A DNA stretch of 6,981 bases from positions 1-6,981 of the forward strand of contig JACRBK010000582.1 of the NCBI GenBank assembly GCA_016234525.1. The letters are read 5' to 3'. The DNA is from Chloroflexota bacterium (lineage in GTDB: Bacteria > Chloroflexota > Anaerolineae > Aggregatilineales > Aggregatilineaceae). The number at the start of each line of letters is the position of its first letter. Position 1 is the stretch's first letter. Shown piece by piece: positions 1-6,162 of the stretch. Both the position numbers and the translations under genes were made by a program. Under the pieces are notes generated by a model. That model worked only from the letters and a program-made list of their open reading frames with translations, searched no databases and was not told the origin of the DNA.

Positions 1-1222
1 CGGCGCGGATCATATCGCGTTTGCCAGTTTGCAGATTGAGATTAAAGAAGATGCCCCGCGCATAAGGGTCTTCGAAGGGGGATCGATTGCCGTGCAGCCA
101 GGGCGCAAAAATCACGCCGCCCGCACCTGGCGCTGTTTGTTCAACCACCTGACCCATAAAGTGGTAAAGTGAGGTGTATTCCTCGGTTTTATCCGCCACA
201 GTTTTTTGTTCCAGGTAGATCCCGATCTCATCCAACGCCAGATGATCGCGGACCCATTGTAAACAGCGCCCAGAGGTTTCCTGCTCCGAAATGTAGTTGT
301 ATTTACCGGGGAGCGCTGACAGGATAGAGGCGACCATGCCGCTGACGTCTGTCATTCGGCGGTCTACCGTCGCGCAGACCCACCCTGACGTGCCGATATA
401 GATATGGGTGGTGTTTGTATCCAGGTTGCCCGACCCCAGAGAAATCAGCGATAGGTCACCACCTCCACCGAAAACGGGCACTCCAACAGGCAGCCCCAAA
501 TCTTCGGCAGCCTGCTCAGTCAGCCCGCCAACGTTATCGGTAGGCTGGATGACCGGCGGCAAATGATTCAAATCCACATCGTAAGTTTTGCACAGTCCCT
601 CGTGCCACTGCAATTTATCAGGACGGGTATCAAATAAAAAAGTGGCATGAGCGGAATCGGTCCCTAACGTAAACTTGCCGGTGCATCGCATGACCAAATA
701 ATCTTTGACATCCATCCACTGGTGCATGGCGTGAAAGATGTCGGGTTTTTCATCGCGCAGCCACAAATATTTCCACACCGGGTCTTTCACTGAGGCAGAC
801 GCCCCACCCGTGATGCGTAGGGCAGTGAGCAATTTGAAGGCGTTCATTTGCTCGATCTTAATGAGGCCGTCCTGAAGATAACGCTTTCGCTGCGCGGTCC
901 CGCGCGAATCCATATAACTCATGGCGCGGTGGATCGCTTTTCCAGCAGCGTCTACTGGAATAAAGCCCTGCATCTGCGCGCAGAATGCCATCCCTTGAAT
1001 CGAACTGGGCAAAACCTGAGCCTGTTCGAGGACGGCGCGTGTGCCGCGACAAATCGCTTCCCACCACTGATCCGGGTCTTGTTCAACGCCGCCGTTGTCC
1101 AACACATAGAGCGGATATTCTTCCAGCGCCTTTTGGACGAGTTCAATCCGGTCCCCCAGGCGATAGAGACAGGTTTTGCTGCTGGTTGTCCCCACATCAT
1201 GGACCAGAATGAAATGGTTCAT
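1..1222 (-). CDS. FGGY-family carbohydrate kinase (partial, C-terminus beyond window)
   Basis: ATP-dependent cytosolic sugar kinase of the FGGY family (xylulokinase, fuculokinase and gluconokinase relatives), which phosphorylates a ketose, polyol or sugar acid. The 407 residues in the window are open throughout; a typical member has about 500, so roughly the last 90 are missing. Visible motifs are the N-terminal phosphate loop DVGTTSSK (residues 9-16), the FCAQMQGF...SYMDSRG segment (81-108) that lines the sugar site in the family, a GGGGD motif (252-256) whose Asp256 is the likely catalytic base, the glycine-rich IYIGTSG (274-280), and the family signature region APWLHGNRSPFEDPYARG (about 373-390). 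The ATG overlaps the TGA of the aminotransferase gene (ATGA), with AGAAGG at 1229-1234 as ribosome binding site, so the two are translationally coupled. The substrate is not deducible. The aldolase in the same unit favours a ketose whose 1-phosphate is cleaved to DHAP, as in fucose or rhamnose catabolism. Confidence 0.93.
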   Translation of the reverse strand, partial: MNHFILVHDVGTTSSKTCLYRLGDRIELVQKALEEYPLYVLDNGGVEQDPDQWWEAICRGTRAVLEQAQVLPSSIQGMAFCAQMQGFIPVDAAGKAIHRAMSYMDSRGTAQRKRYLQDGLIKIEQMNAFKLLTALRITGGASASVKDPVWKYLWLRDEKPDIFHAMHQWMDVKDYLVMRCTGKFTLGTDSAHATFLFDTRPDKLQWHEGLCKTYDVDLNHLPPVIQPTDNVGGLTEQAAEDLGLPVGVPVFGGGGDLSLISLGSGNLDTNTTHIYIGTSGWVCATVDRRMTDVSGMVASILSALPGKYNYISEQETSGRCLQWVRDHLALDEIGIYLEQKTVADKTEEYTSLYHFMGQVVEQTAPGAGGVIFAPWLHGNRSPFEDPYARGIFFNLNLQTGKRDMIRA

Positions 1223-2685
1223 CCTACACCTTCTATGCAAGCAAGCACGGCCTCAAATCGGTTGAGCGCGTCATCAATAACATCGTCTGTATCCGCCATG
1301 CTCGTATAAAGTCGGCTGCCTGCCAGCGTGATAACTCCCTGTGCCATAAAAGCGGCGCCCATTTCTTCCATCATATGTTTGCGCGGCTTGAGTTCGCGGA
1401 GCAGTTTGAGCGGATTCTTGAAGTCCAGCAGCATCACGCCTGATGTTTCCAGATGGACGATTGATCCCTGGTTGTAAACGACAAAGGGTAAGCCCAAACG
1501 ATCAACAGTGGCCTGCAAGCCCTGCGTCAGCCGATCTCCCGCGAGTCCCGCTAAGACCGGCGCATGGGTACGTTCCATTTCTTCAATCGCAAAATAGCCT
1601 GCGGCACAACTTAAAGGATTAGCCGAAAGGGTTCCGCCCACATAAGCGCGTTCGCCTGTGCCGCCGATACCCGCAGCGAAATGCTGCATGATTTCTTTTT
1701 TTCCTCCGACACCGCCCGCCATAGGATATCCGCCGGTAATACACTTGCCGAAAATGGTCAGGTCGGGTTTGACCCCAAAATAACCCTGTGCGCCGCCCAG
1801 CCCCAAGCGGAAACCGGTAACGACTTCATCGAAAATGAGCAGCGTATCAAATTCGTTGCACAGTTCGCGCAATTTCTGGTTAAAGTCAAAAGGTACCGGG
1901 CGCGTCCCACTTTCGGGGCCGACAGGTTCGACGATCACTGCCGCCGTTCCCCCTTGCGCCCGGTTGAGCCATAACATTCGCCGCAGTTGGTCCAGGTTAT
2001 GGGGATAAAATTCCTGGGTATGTTTGCTGACCGCGCGTGGAATCCCGGTGGCTTCTTTCCGGCGTGTGCCAGGGATATGAAGCCCATACACCATCTGGTC
2101 GCTCCAGCCATGATAGGCTCCACCCGCTTTAATAATTTTTTTCTTGCCCGTGTGCACGCGCGCCGCACGAATGGCCGCCATCACAGCTTCGGTGCCGGAC
2201 CCTAACATGCGGAACATTTCCACGCCTGGCATGTGATGGTTGATCTTTTTTGCCAGCTTCAACTCGTACTCATGGAAGAGTCCGGTCACCGGGCTGCATT
2301 CCTGAATGAGTTCGATCAGTTTTTCGCGCACCGGGGCATAATTGCTGCCTAATACCGTTGGACCGCCTGCCTGCAAGAAATCAATGTAACGATTGCCATC
2401 TTCATCCCAAAGATGGGCGCCCTCCGCGCGACGGATGGCAATGGGGAATGGATGGTTAAAGGCCAGATTGTGCTGTACTCCGCCGGGAATATACTGCTTA
2501 GCTTCATCCGTGAGCGCTTTTGAACGTTTGCATTTTTCATCAAAGTACGCCAGATACTCCTGCATTTTATCCCGGCGGATCGGGCGGAGCGGTTGGTTAA
2601 TAAGCTGCCGCAGTTGAGCATACACAACATCTGTGTCGTGCCACTTCGAAATCGCGTACTGCTGCTCAATCATCGTGTGTTCCAT
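1219..2685 (-). CDS. Class III PLP-dependent aminotransferase (glutamate-1-semialdehyde aminomutase-like)
   Basis: A 488-residue fold-type I PLP enzyme that moves an amino group between an amine and an aldehyde or ketone. Numbered from this start, it shows the PLP-phosphate-binding GSGTEA (162-167), YHGWSDQ (191-197), the cofactor-nitrogen Asp286 in FDEVVTGFR, and Lys314 in FGKCITGGYPMAG as the Schiff-base lysine. The order and spacing match the glutamate-1-semialdehyde aminomutase branch, but about 55 residues precede the point where that branch usually begins (LTDEAKQYIPGGV), and the sugar context makes a tetrapyrrole role unlikely. I chose the ATG at 2685 because AAGGGA (2694-2699) lies 8 nt upstream and it starts 14 bp after the aldolase stop. 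The frame stays open upstream to 2799, but only by running inside the aldolase gene. The stop overlaps the kinase start. A likely role is amination or deamination of an aldehyde or keto-sugar in the pathway; the substrate is unknown. Confidence 0.9.
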   Translation of the reverse strand: MEHTMIEQQYAISKWHDTDVVYAQLRQLINQPLRPIRRDKMQEYLAYFDEKCKRSKALTDEAKQYIPGGVQHNLAFNHPFPIAIRRAEGAHLWDEDGNRYIDFLQAGGPTVLGSNYAPVREKLIELIQECSPVTGLFHEYELKLAKKINHHMPGVEMFRMLGSGTEAVMAAIRAARVHTGKKKIIKAGGAYHGWSDQMVYGLHIPGTRRKEATGIPRAVSKHTQEFYPHNLDQLRRMLWLNRAQGGTAAVIVEPVGPESGTRPVPFDFNQKLRELCNEFDTLLIFDEVVTGFRLGLGGAQGYFGVKPDLTIFGKCITGGYPMAGGVGGKKEIMQHFAAGIGGTGERAYVGGTLSANPLSCAAGYFAIEEMERTHAPVLAGLAGDRLTQGLQATVDRLGLPFVVYNQGSIVHLETSGVMLLDFKNPLKLLRELKPRKHMMEEMGAAFMAQGVITLAGSRLYTSMADTDDVIDDALNRFEAVLACIEGVG

Positions 2686-2699
2686 CACGTTATTCCCTT

Positions 2700-3368
2700 T
2701 TATTCCTTTTCCGCCAGTTTTTTCTGTTCGCTGCGCAGCTTCGCAAAGGCAATCTCTCGAATAACGACCGGAATCTTGCTTATCTTTTCGTTGGTGCACA
2801 GCGCCAAAAGATAGGCTGTAGCCACTTTTTCGAGCAGCAGCACATTATGATACGATCGTTCTGGGGTAGGGCCCAGACACAAGGTGCCGTGATTCTTCAA
2901 GAGATAAGCGTTATGATTATTCTTGACTGTTTTCCGTACCTGTCTCGCCAACATTCCGGTTCCGGAGGGAGCATAGGGGACGACTTCAACGCTGCGCCCC
3001 AAAAATCGTACCTGCTCATCGAATAAGGCCGGAATTGATTTGTTGATGAGTGCCACGGCACTGGCAAATTCCTGGTGGGTGTGCATCACACAGCCCACAT
3101 CGGGCCGCGCCTGATAGACGGTGATGTGCAAACTCATCTCAATGGATGGTTTCAACGCTCCCAGAATGGGCTGGTGTTCAAAGTCGTAAACGCAAATATC
3201 ATCGGCCGCCATGGTGAGGTAATCTTGATTAGAGGGGGTAATTGCGAGGATGTTTTTTCCGGGTACACGAATTGATATATTTCCTCCTGTGCCTTTCAAG
3301 AAACCTTCTTGAGCCAATTTGCAGGCATAGTCAAGCACCTGCTGCCGGAGAGACTCGTAATCGTCCAT
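2700..3368 (-). CDS. Class II aldolase/adducin family protein (L-fuculose-phosphate aldolase-like)
   Basis: A 222-residue zinc-dependent aldolase or epimerase of the FucA/AraD/RhaD superfamily. The metal ligands are His96 and His98 (MHTH) and His160 (KNHG). Glu77 in PSIEMSLH matches the catalytic acid/base Glu73 of E. coli FucA, and the TGGNIS segment (27-32) matches the phosphate-binding loop. Length and motif spacing agree closely with FucA (about 215 residues; Glu73, His92, His94, His155). The family cleaves a ketose 1-phosphate to dihydroxyacetone phosphate and an aldehyde. Alternatives are a ribulose-phosphate 4-epimerase or an OtnC-like decarboxylase, though a catalytic Glu rather than the AraD-type Asp favours aldolase activity. 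It is the first gene of the leftward unit, directly behind the divergent promoter, with a weak GGTGA ribosome site just upstream of the ATG. The aminotransferase follows after 14 bp. Confidence 0.92.
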   Translation of the reverse strand: MDDYESLRQQVLDYACKLAQEGFLKGTGGNISIRVPGKNILAITPSNQDYLTMAADDICVYDFEHQPILGALKPSIEMSLHITVYQARPDVGCVMHTHQEFASAVALINKSIPALFDEQVRFLGRSVEVVPYAPSGTGMLARQVRKTVKNNHNAYLLKNHGTLCLGPTPERSYHNVLLLEKVATAYLLALCTNEKISKIPVVIREIAFAKLRSEQKKLAEKE

Positions 3369-3387
3369 GATTCACCACATTATTCAT

Positions 3388-3416
3388 TTAACTTTACATT
3401 GTAAAGATTGTATGAT
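3388..3416 (+). promoter_or_regulatory. Predicted promoter of the TetR-type regulator gene
   Basis: The -35 element is TTAACT (3388-3393), with a 17-bp spacer and the -10 element TATGAT (3411-3416, five of six consensus positions). The expected start is near 3423, about 36 nt before the ATG. The -35 is weaker than that of the opposing promoter. TTTACA at 3393-3398 with TTAAAT at 3416-3421 is an alternative pair. The -10 elements of the two promoters overlap on opposite strands. Confidence 0.5.
3392..3406. promoter_or_regulatory. Operator-like perfect dyad O1 (CTTTACATTGTAAAG)
   Basis: A perfect 7-1-7 palindrome, CTTTACA-T-TGTAAAG. This size and TTTACA-n-TGTAAA form are typical of TetR-family operators, and the adjacent gene encodes such a regulator. 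It covers the predicted start point of the leftward promoter and the -35/spacer of the rightward promoter, so occupancy should repress both. Confidence 0.75.
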
Positions 3417-3435
3417 TAAATCTTTACATCGTCAA
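3407..3435 (-). promoter_or_regulatory. Predicted sigma-70-type promoter of the aldolase-aminotransferase-kinase unit
   Basis: On the minus strand the -35 element is TTGACG (plus coordinates 3430-3435), followed by a 17-bp spacer and the -10 element TACAAT (3407-3412). Each element matches five of six consensus positions and the spacing is ideal. The expected transcript start is near 3400, giving a leader of about 30 nt before the aldolase ATG. Confidence 0.75.
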
Positions 3436-3436
3436 G
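3422..3436. promoter_or_regulatory. Operator-like imperfect dyad O2 (CTTTACATCGTCAAG)
   Basis: This second copy shares the left half CTTTACAT with O1 and has a degenerate right half (CGTCAAG), while its symmetry extends two bases outward on each side (AT...AT). Its centre (3429) is 30 bp from the O1 centre (3399), about three helical turns, which would place two bound dimers on nearly the same DNA face. It covers the -35 of the leftward promoter and the predicted start of the rightward one. The right-half mismatches coincide with the TTGACG -35 hexamer, suggesting a compromise between promoter and operator. Confidence 0.65.
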
Positions 3437-3458
3437 ATACTCCGATAGGTTCTCTACG

Positions 3459-4088
3459 ATGACTACGAACTATCACCATGGCGATCTCAAAAATGCTTTA
3501 ATCAGGGCGGGAATTGAGATCCTGTCGAAAGAGGGGATGCAAGCCCTCAGTCTGCGGAATGTCGCAAAAAAAGCAGGCGTGAGTCATGCGGCGCCCTACG
3601 CTCATTTCGCCGATAAACAGGCGTTGATCGCGGCTATCGCAGCCGAAGGATACAAAAAACTTTACCAACAGCTTGTGACTGCTCAGAACAGCACGAACGA
3701 TCCCTTAGCTCGATTACTGGCCGTGGCACATGCCTATATCCAGTTTGCGATTGATGAGGCTGATCACTTCAAGATTACCTTTTCAGGGGTAGTCGAGGTT
3801 GAACAGAATTATCCTGAGTATGTAGAGCAATCAAAACAGTGTTTTGGCCTCGTGGTCGCGGTTGTCGCTGATTGCCAGGCAGAAGGCACTCTGCTGCAAG
3901 GTGACACTCAGCTCATTGCCGTCAGCATCTGGGCCTCTATTCATGGATTTGTCCTACTTTTACAGGGTAATCAACTGCCCAGCACGTTGCTGGAACAGTA
4001 CTCGATACAGGAGCTATTTGGATTTCATCTCAAACAATTTCTTTCGACAGAATCGCATATACCCTCAAATAACGTCATACAACCCTAA
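3459..4088 (+). CDS. TetR/AcrR-family transcriptional regulator with WHG-type C-terminal domain
   Basis: A 209-residue dimeric DNA-binding repressor. The N-terminus YHHGDLKNALI (5-15) and the helix-turn-helix region (about 31-50, LSLRNVAKKAGVSHAAPYAHF, followed by ADKQAL) are classic TetR features. The C-terminal half holds W158-A-S-I-H162-G163, the Trp...His-Gly signature of the WHG ligand-binding domain. The ATG at 3459 is the only good start before YHHGDLK and has a weak AGG-containing ribosome site, consistent with low expression of a repressor. It is transcribed away from the aldolase unit, with two TTTACA-type dyads in the shared promoter region, so it most likely represses itself and that unit. 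The ligand is unknown. A TetR protein controlling a sugar operon is less common than LacI, GntR, DeoR or IclR types. Confidence 0.95.
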   Translation: MTTNYHHGDLKNALIRAGIEILSKEGMQALSLRNVAKKAGVSHAAPYAHFADKQALIAAIAAEGYKKLYQQLVTAQNSTNDPLARLLAVAHAYIQFAIDEADHFKITFSGVVEVEQNYPEYVEQSKQCFGLVVAVVADCQAEGTLLQGDTQLIAVSIWASIHGFVLLLQGNQLPSTLLEQYSIQELFGFHLKQFLSTESHIPSNNVIQP

Positions 4089-4222
4089 CCTGGGGAGGGA
4101 TCGGACCCCAACCAATGGAACGTATTGTTTTTCGGCTTGGCCCACGTTTGCCACAAAAAGACCAAGCCGCAATTCCCTACCCTGGCGTACAATTACAGGA
4201 AAAGTCAATCGAGGAGGAATGC
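4089..4222 (+). other. Intergenic gap between regulator and methyltransferase genes
   Basis: A 134-bp non-coding stretch. It holds a short dyad (TGGGG at 4091-4095 with CCCCA at 4106-4110), a longer inverted repeat at 4124-4173 and the strong GAGGAGG ribosome site at 4211-4217. TACAAT at 4188-4193 could be a -10 element, but I find no convincing -35. The open frame does extend upstream from the methyltransferase to an ATG at 4115, but that start lacks a ribosome site. Confidence 0.5.
4124..4173. repeat. Inverted repeat with bulge between regulator and methyltransferase
   Basis: CGGCTTGG (4133-4140) pairs perfectly with CCAAGCCG (4162-4169) across a 21-nt loop. ATTG (4124-4127) and CAAT (4170-4173) extend the stem once a five-T bulge (4128-4132) is allowed. 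No U-run follows on either strand, so it is not a standard intrinsic terminator. It could be an RNA structure that sets the ratio of regulator to downstream enzymes, a protein-binding site, or chance. Confidence 0.4.
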
Positions 4223-4996
4223 GTGGTTAAATATACCTTCGGCACGGACGACGCGGGCCGCAGCCGCCTGGAAAGCATCGCCAGCGTTTTTAATCCCCTG
4301 GCGGCCCAGTTTATCCGGCAGCATTTGAGCGATCAGCCGTGTGCGGTGGCGGCAGACCTGGGCTGCGGGCCGGGCTTCACGACAGATATGCTGGCGCAGG
4401 CCACAGGCTGTTCCAGGGTCTACGGCCTGGATAACGCCCCTTATTTTCTCCAGATGGCCGCTGCACATTTTCCGGCGTACACCTTCATCCAGCATGATCT
4501 TACGCAAATTCCCCTGCCGGTGCAGGCCGATGTGATCTATGTACGATTTGTACTTTCCCACCTGCCGGACGCAGTGCAAATGGTCAACCGCTGGCTGACA
4601 GCACTAAAGCCGGGCGGACTGCTGTTTGTGGATGAAACGGATTCGGTCGAAAGTAAGATCGACGTTTTTCAGCGCTATTTTGATACCAACGCCGGGATGA
4701 TCGCCGCGCAGGGCGCGAACTTATGGATCGGGGAGACGCTGGCGGCGGGCCAGTATGAGTCCGAGGTGGTGGCATCGGTGTGTGATCGCGTTTTGGTCGC
4801 GAATTTTCAGGCGGCGACGTGGTTTTTGCCCAACGTGGAAACCGTCTGGCAGACCGATCCTTATGTCCAGTCTCACCTTTCATCTCAGGAATATCAGCGG
4901 ATTGCTGCTGAGATCGCCCGGATCAAAGCGTCGGAGGATGACCGCCAGGAAAACACCTGGAATATACGGCGGATCGTCCTGCGCCGGGAAGGCTGA
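4223..4996 (+). CDS. Class I SAM-dependent methyltransferase
   Basis: Transfers a methyl group from S-adenosylmethionine; the acceptor is unknown. From the GTG start it has 257 residues with a Rossmann core: motif I DLGCGPG (45-51), the acidic residue Asp70 at the end of strand 2 (YGLDN) that would bind the SAM ribose, Asp92 in QHDLTQIPLP, motif IV ADVIYVRFVLSHLPD (about 102-116), and LKPGGLLFVDE as the motif V/VI region. This matches the Methyltransf_11/25-like small-molecule group. I prefer GTG at 4223 because GGAGG (4213-4217) lies 5 nt upstream; the in-frame ATG at 4115 has no ribosome site. The next gene starts at or just after its TGA. Why a methyltransferase sits in a sugar unit is unclear: it could modify a pathway sugar, detoxify an intermediate, or be a passenger. 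Confidence 0.88.
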   Translation: MVKYTFGTDDAGRSRLESIASVFNPLAAQFIRQHLSDQPCAVAADLGCGPGFTTDMLAQATGCSRVYGLDNAPYFLQMAAAHFPAYTFIQHDLTQIPLPVQADVIYVRFVLSHLPDAVQMVNRWLTALKPGGLLFVDETDSVESKIDVFQRYFDTNAGMIAAQGANLWIGETLAAGQYESEVVASVCDRVLVANFQAATWFLPNVETVWQTDPYVQSHLSSQEYQRIAAEIARIKASEDDRQENTWNIRRIVLRREG

Positions 4997-5046
4997 TGAT
5001 CGGCGCTTTCGGCAGTATGGACGTTTTCGGAAGAGAGGAAAACAAG

Positions 5047-6162
5047 TTGAACGAACACAAAAATCTGTTACATAAATGCCACCAAACATTTCAATTTGCT
5101 GAACAACAATTACGTCATCTGATAGAAAAGCATCCTGACTATTTCCCAATGTATACGGTGAATGGAAAGTGGAAACACGGGGGAGAGGCCTGGACCAACT
5201 GGTGTGAAGGATTTTTTGGTGGTCAATTATGGTTAGTATACGAACAAAACGGAGATGACGGGTGGCGTGAAAAAGCAGAACACTATTCGCGCTTGCTCGA
5301 ACATCGTAAGACAGATCGAAATGTTCACGACCTTGGATTTCTGTTTTGGTCAACCTGGAAACGCTGGTATGACCTGACCGGGGATCCGGCGGTCAACCAT
5401 GTGGTCATCGAGGCCGGACGAACGCTCGCACTGCGATTCAAAGAAAAGGGGCAGTATCTTCGTTCATTTGTGTCTGACGAGAGTCTGTTCATTGATATTA
5501 TGATGAATGTCGGCATCATTTTTTATGCGGCACAGGCCACAGGTGATCCTGACCTGTTGTATACGGCCACACAGCACAGCCTGACCACTCGGCGTTATCT
5601 GGTGCGCGGCGACGGCAGTACCGCGCACGAGGGCATTTTCGATACCGAAACAGGCGTTTTTCTGCGCCAGAGCACCCATCAGGGTTGGCGCGACGATTCG
5701 TCGTGGGCGCGTGGATTAGCCTGGGCGTTATATGGTTTTGGGACTGTGTATGGGTTCACACACGACCTGCGTTTTCTGCAAACCGCAGAAGCGTGCGCGA
5801 ATTATTATATGGAACAGACGCCCGCGCGCGGCATCCCGCCGAATGACTGGTCAGACCCCCTGCCTGCCATTCCTTATGAGAGTTCAGCCGCCGCCATTGC
5901 CGCCAGTGGACTGTTCCAGTTGGCGAATCGGACGGGTGATCTGGTGCGCGCCCGGCTGTATCGTGATTATGCACTGCGTATTGTAGATACCCTCACCGAA
6001 CCGGAATTTCTGGCGATTAATACGCCGGGATGGGAAGGCATTCTAAAGCATGGTATCTATCACGAACGTAAGGGGCTGGGCGTGGATGAAAGCGTGATGT
6101 GGGGAGATTATTTCTTCCTGGAAGCGGTCAGCAAAACTATCAAGGAGTTGTCCGGTGAGTGA
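5047..6162 (+). CDS. GH88 unsaturated glucuronyl hydrolase
   Basis: Hydrolyses the terminal 4,5-unsaturated uronic acid from oligosaccharides released by polysaccharide lyases, using hydration of the vinyl ether group. From the TTG start it has 371 residues of alpha/alpha-barrel type. Diagnostic motifs are WTNWCEGFFGGQLW (49-62), HDLGF with Asp95, FIDIMMNVG with Asp150, AHEG with His194, QGWRDDSSWARGLAWALYGF beginning at Gln212, IPYESSAAAIAAS and WGDYFFLEAV. These align with Asp88, Asp149, His193 and Gln211 of Bacillus sp. GL1 UGL, so it should be active. GH105 is a related family, but the QGW.DDS.WARG context favours GH88. There is no signal peptide, so it acts in the cytoplasm on imported di- or oligosaccharides. 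TTG at 5047 has GAGAGG (5033-5038) 8 nt upstream. An alternative ATG at 4996, overlapping the previous stop and preceded by GGAAGG, would add 17 residues. Confidence 0.92.
   Translation: MNEHKNLLHKCHQTFQFAEQQLRHLIEKHPDYFPMYTVNGKWKHGGEAWTNWCEGFFGGQLWLVYEQNGDDGWREKAEHYSRLLEHRKTDRNVHDLGFLFWSTWKRWYDLTGDPAVNHVVIEAGRTLALRFKEKGQYLRSFVSDESLFIDIMMNVGIIFYAAQATGDPDLLYTATQHSLTTRRYLVRGDGSTAHEGIFDTETGVFLRQSTHQGWRDDSSWARGLAWALYGFGTVYGFTHDLRFLQTAEACANYYMEQTPARGIPPNDWSDPLPAIPYESSAAAIAASGLFQLANRTGDLVRARLYRDYALRIVDTLTEPEFLAINTPGWEGILKHGIYHERKGLGVDESVMWGDYFFLEAVSKTIKELSGE

Larger units (their letters stand above)
3369..3458. promoter_or_regulatory. Divergent control region between aldolase and tetR-type genes
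   Basis: This 90-bp AT-rich intergenic segment separates two divergent units and contains both promoters and two operator-like dyads, listed separately. The arrangement is nearly symmetric: each dyad lies over the predicted start point of one promoter and over or next to the -35 element of the opposite one. A repressor bound to both would block both directions. Confidence 0.8.

Noticed and set aside
848..1309. A 153-codon open frame on the plus strand
   Set aside because: It lies antisense to the kinase and the end of the aminotransferase, both with clear family motifs; its translation shows no recognisable domain and it has no ribosome site.
1219..2685. Tetrapyrrole biosynthesis role (hemL) for the aminotransferase
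   Set aside because: Only general family similarity supports it; the extended N-terminus and co-transcription with a sugar kinase and an aldolase point elsewhere, so no gene symbol is given.
2686..2799. Upstream extension of the aminotransferase to an earlier ATG at 2799
   Set aside because: The extra 38 codons lie within the last part of the aldolase gene in another frame, and the ATG at 2685 has a well-placed AAGGGA.
4091..4173. Intrinsic terminator after the regulator gene
   Set aside because: Both hairpin candidates lack a following run of T on the plus strand, and on the minus strand the larger stem is followed by A residues.
4115..4222. Methyltransferase start at the ATG at 4115
   Set aside because: No ribosome site precedes it, the added residues look unlike the family, and a strong GGAGG precedes the GTG at 4223.
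4880..5353. A 157-codon open frame on the minus strand across the methyltransferase-GH88 junction
   Set aside because: It is a shadow of two well-supported plus-strand genes and has no recognisable motifs.
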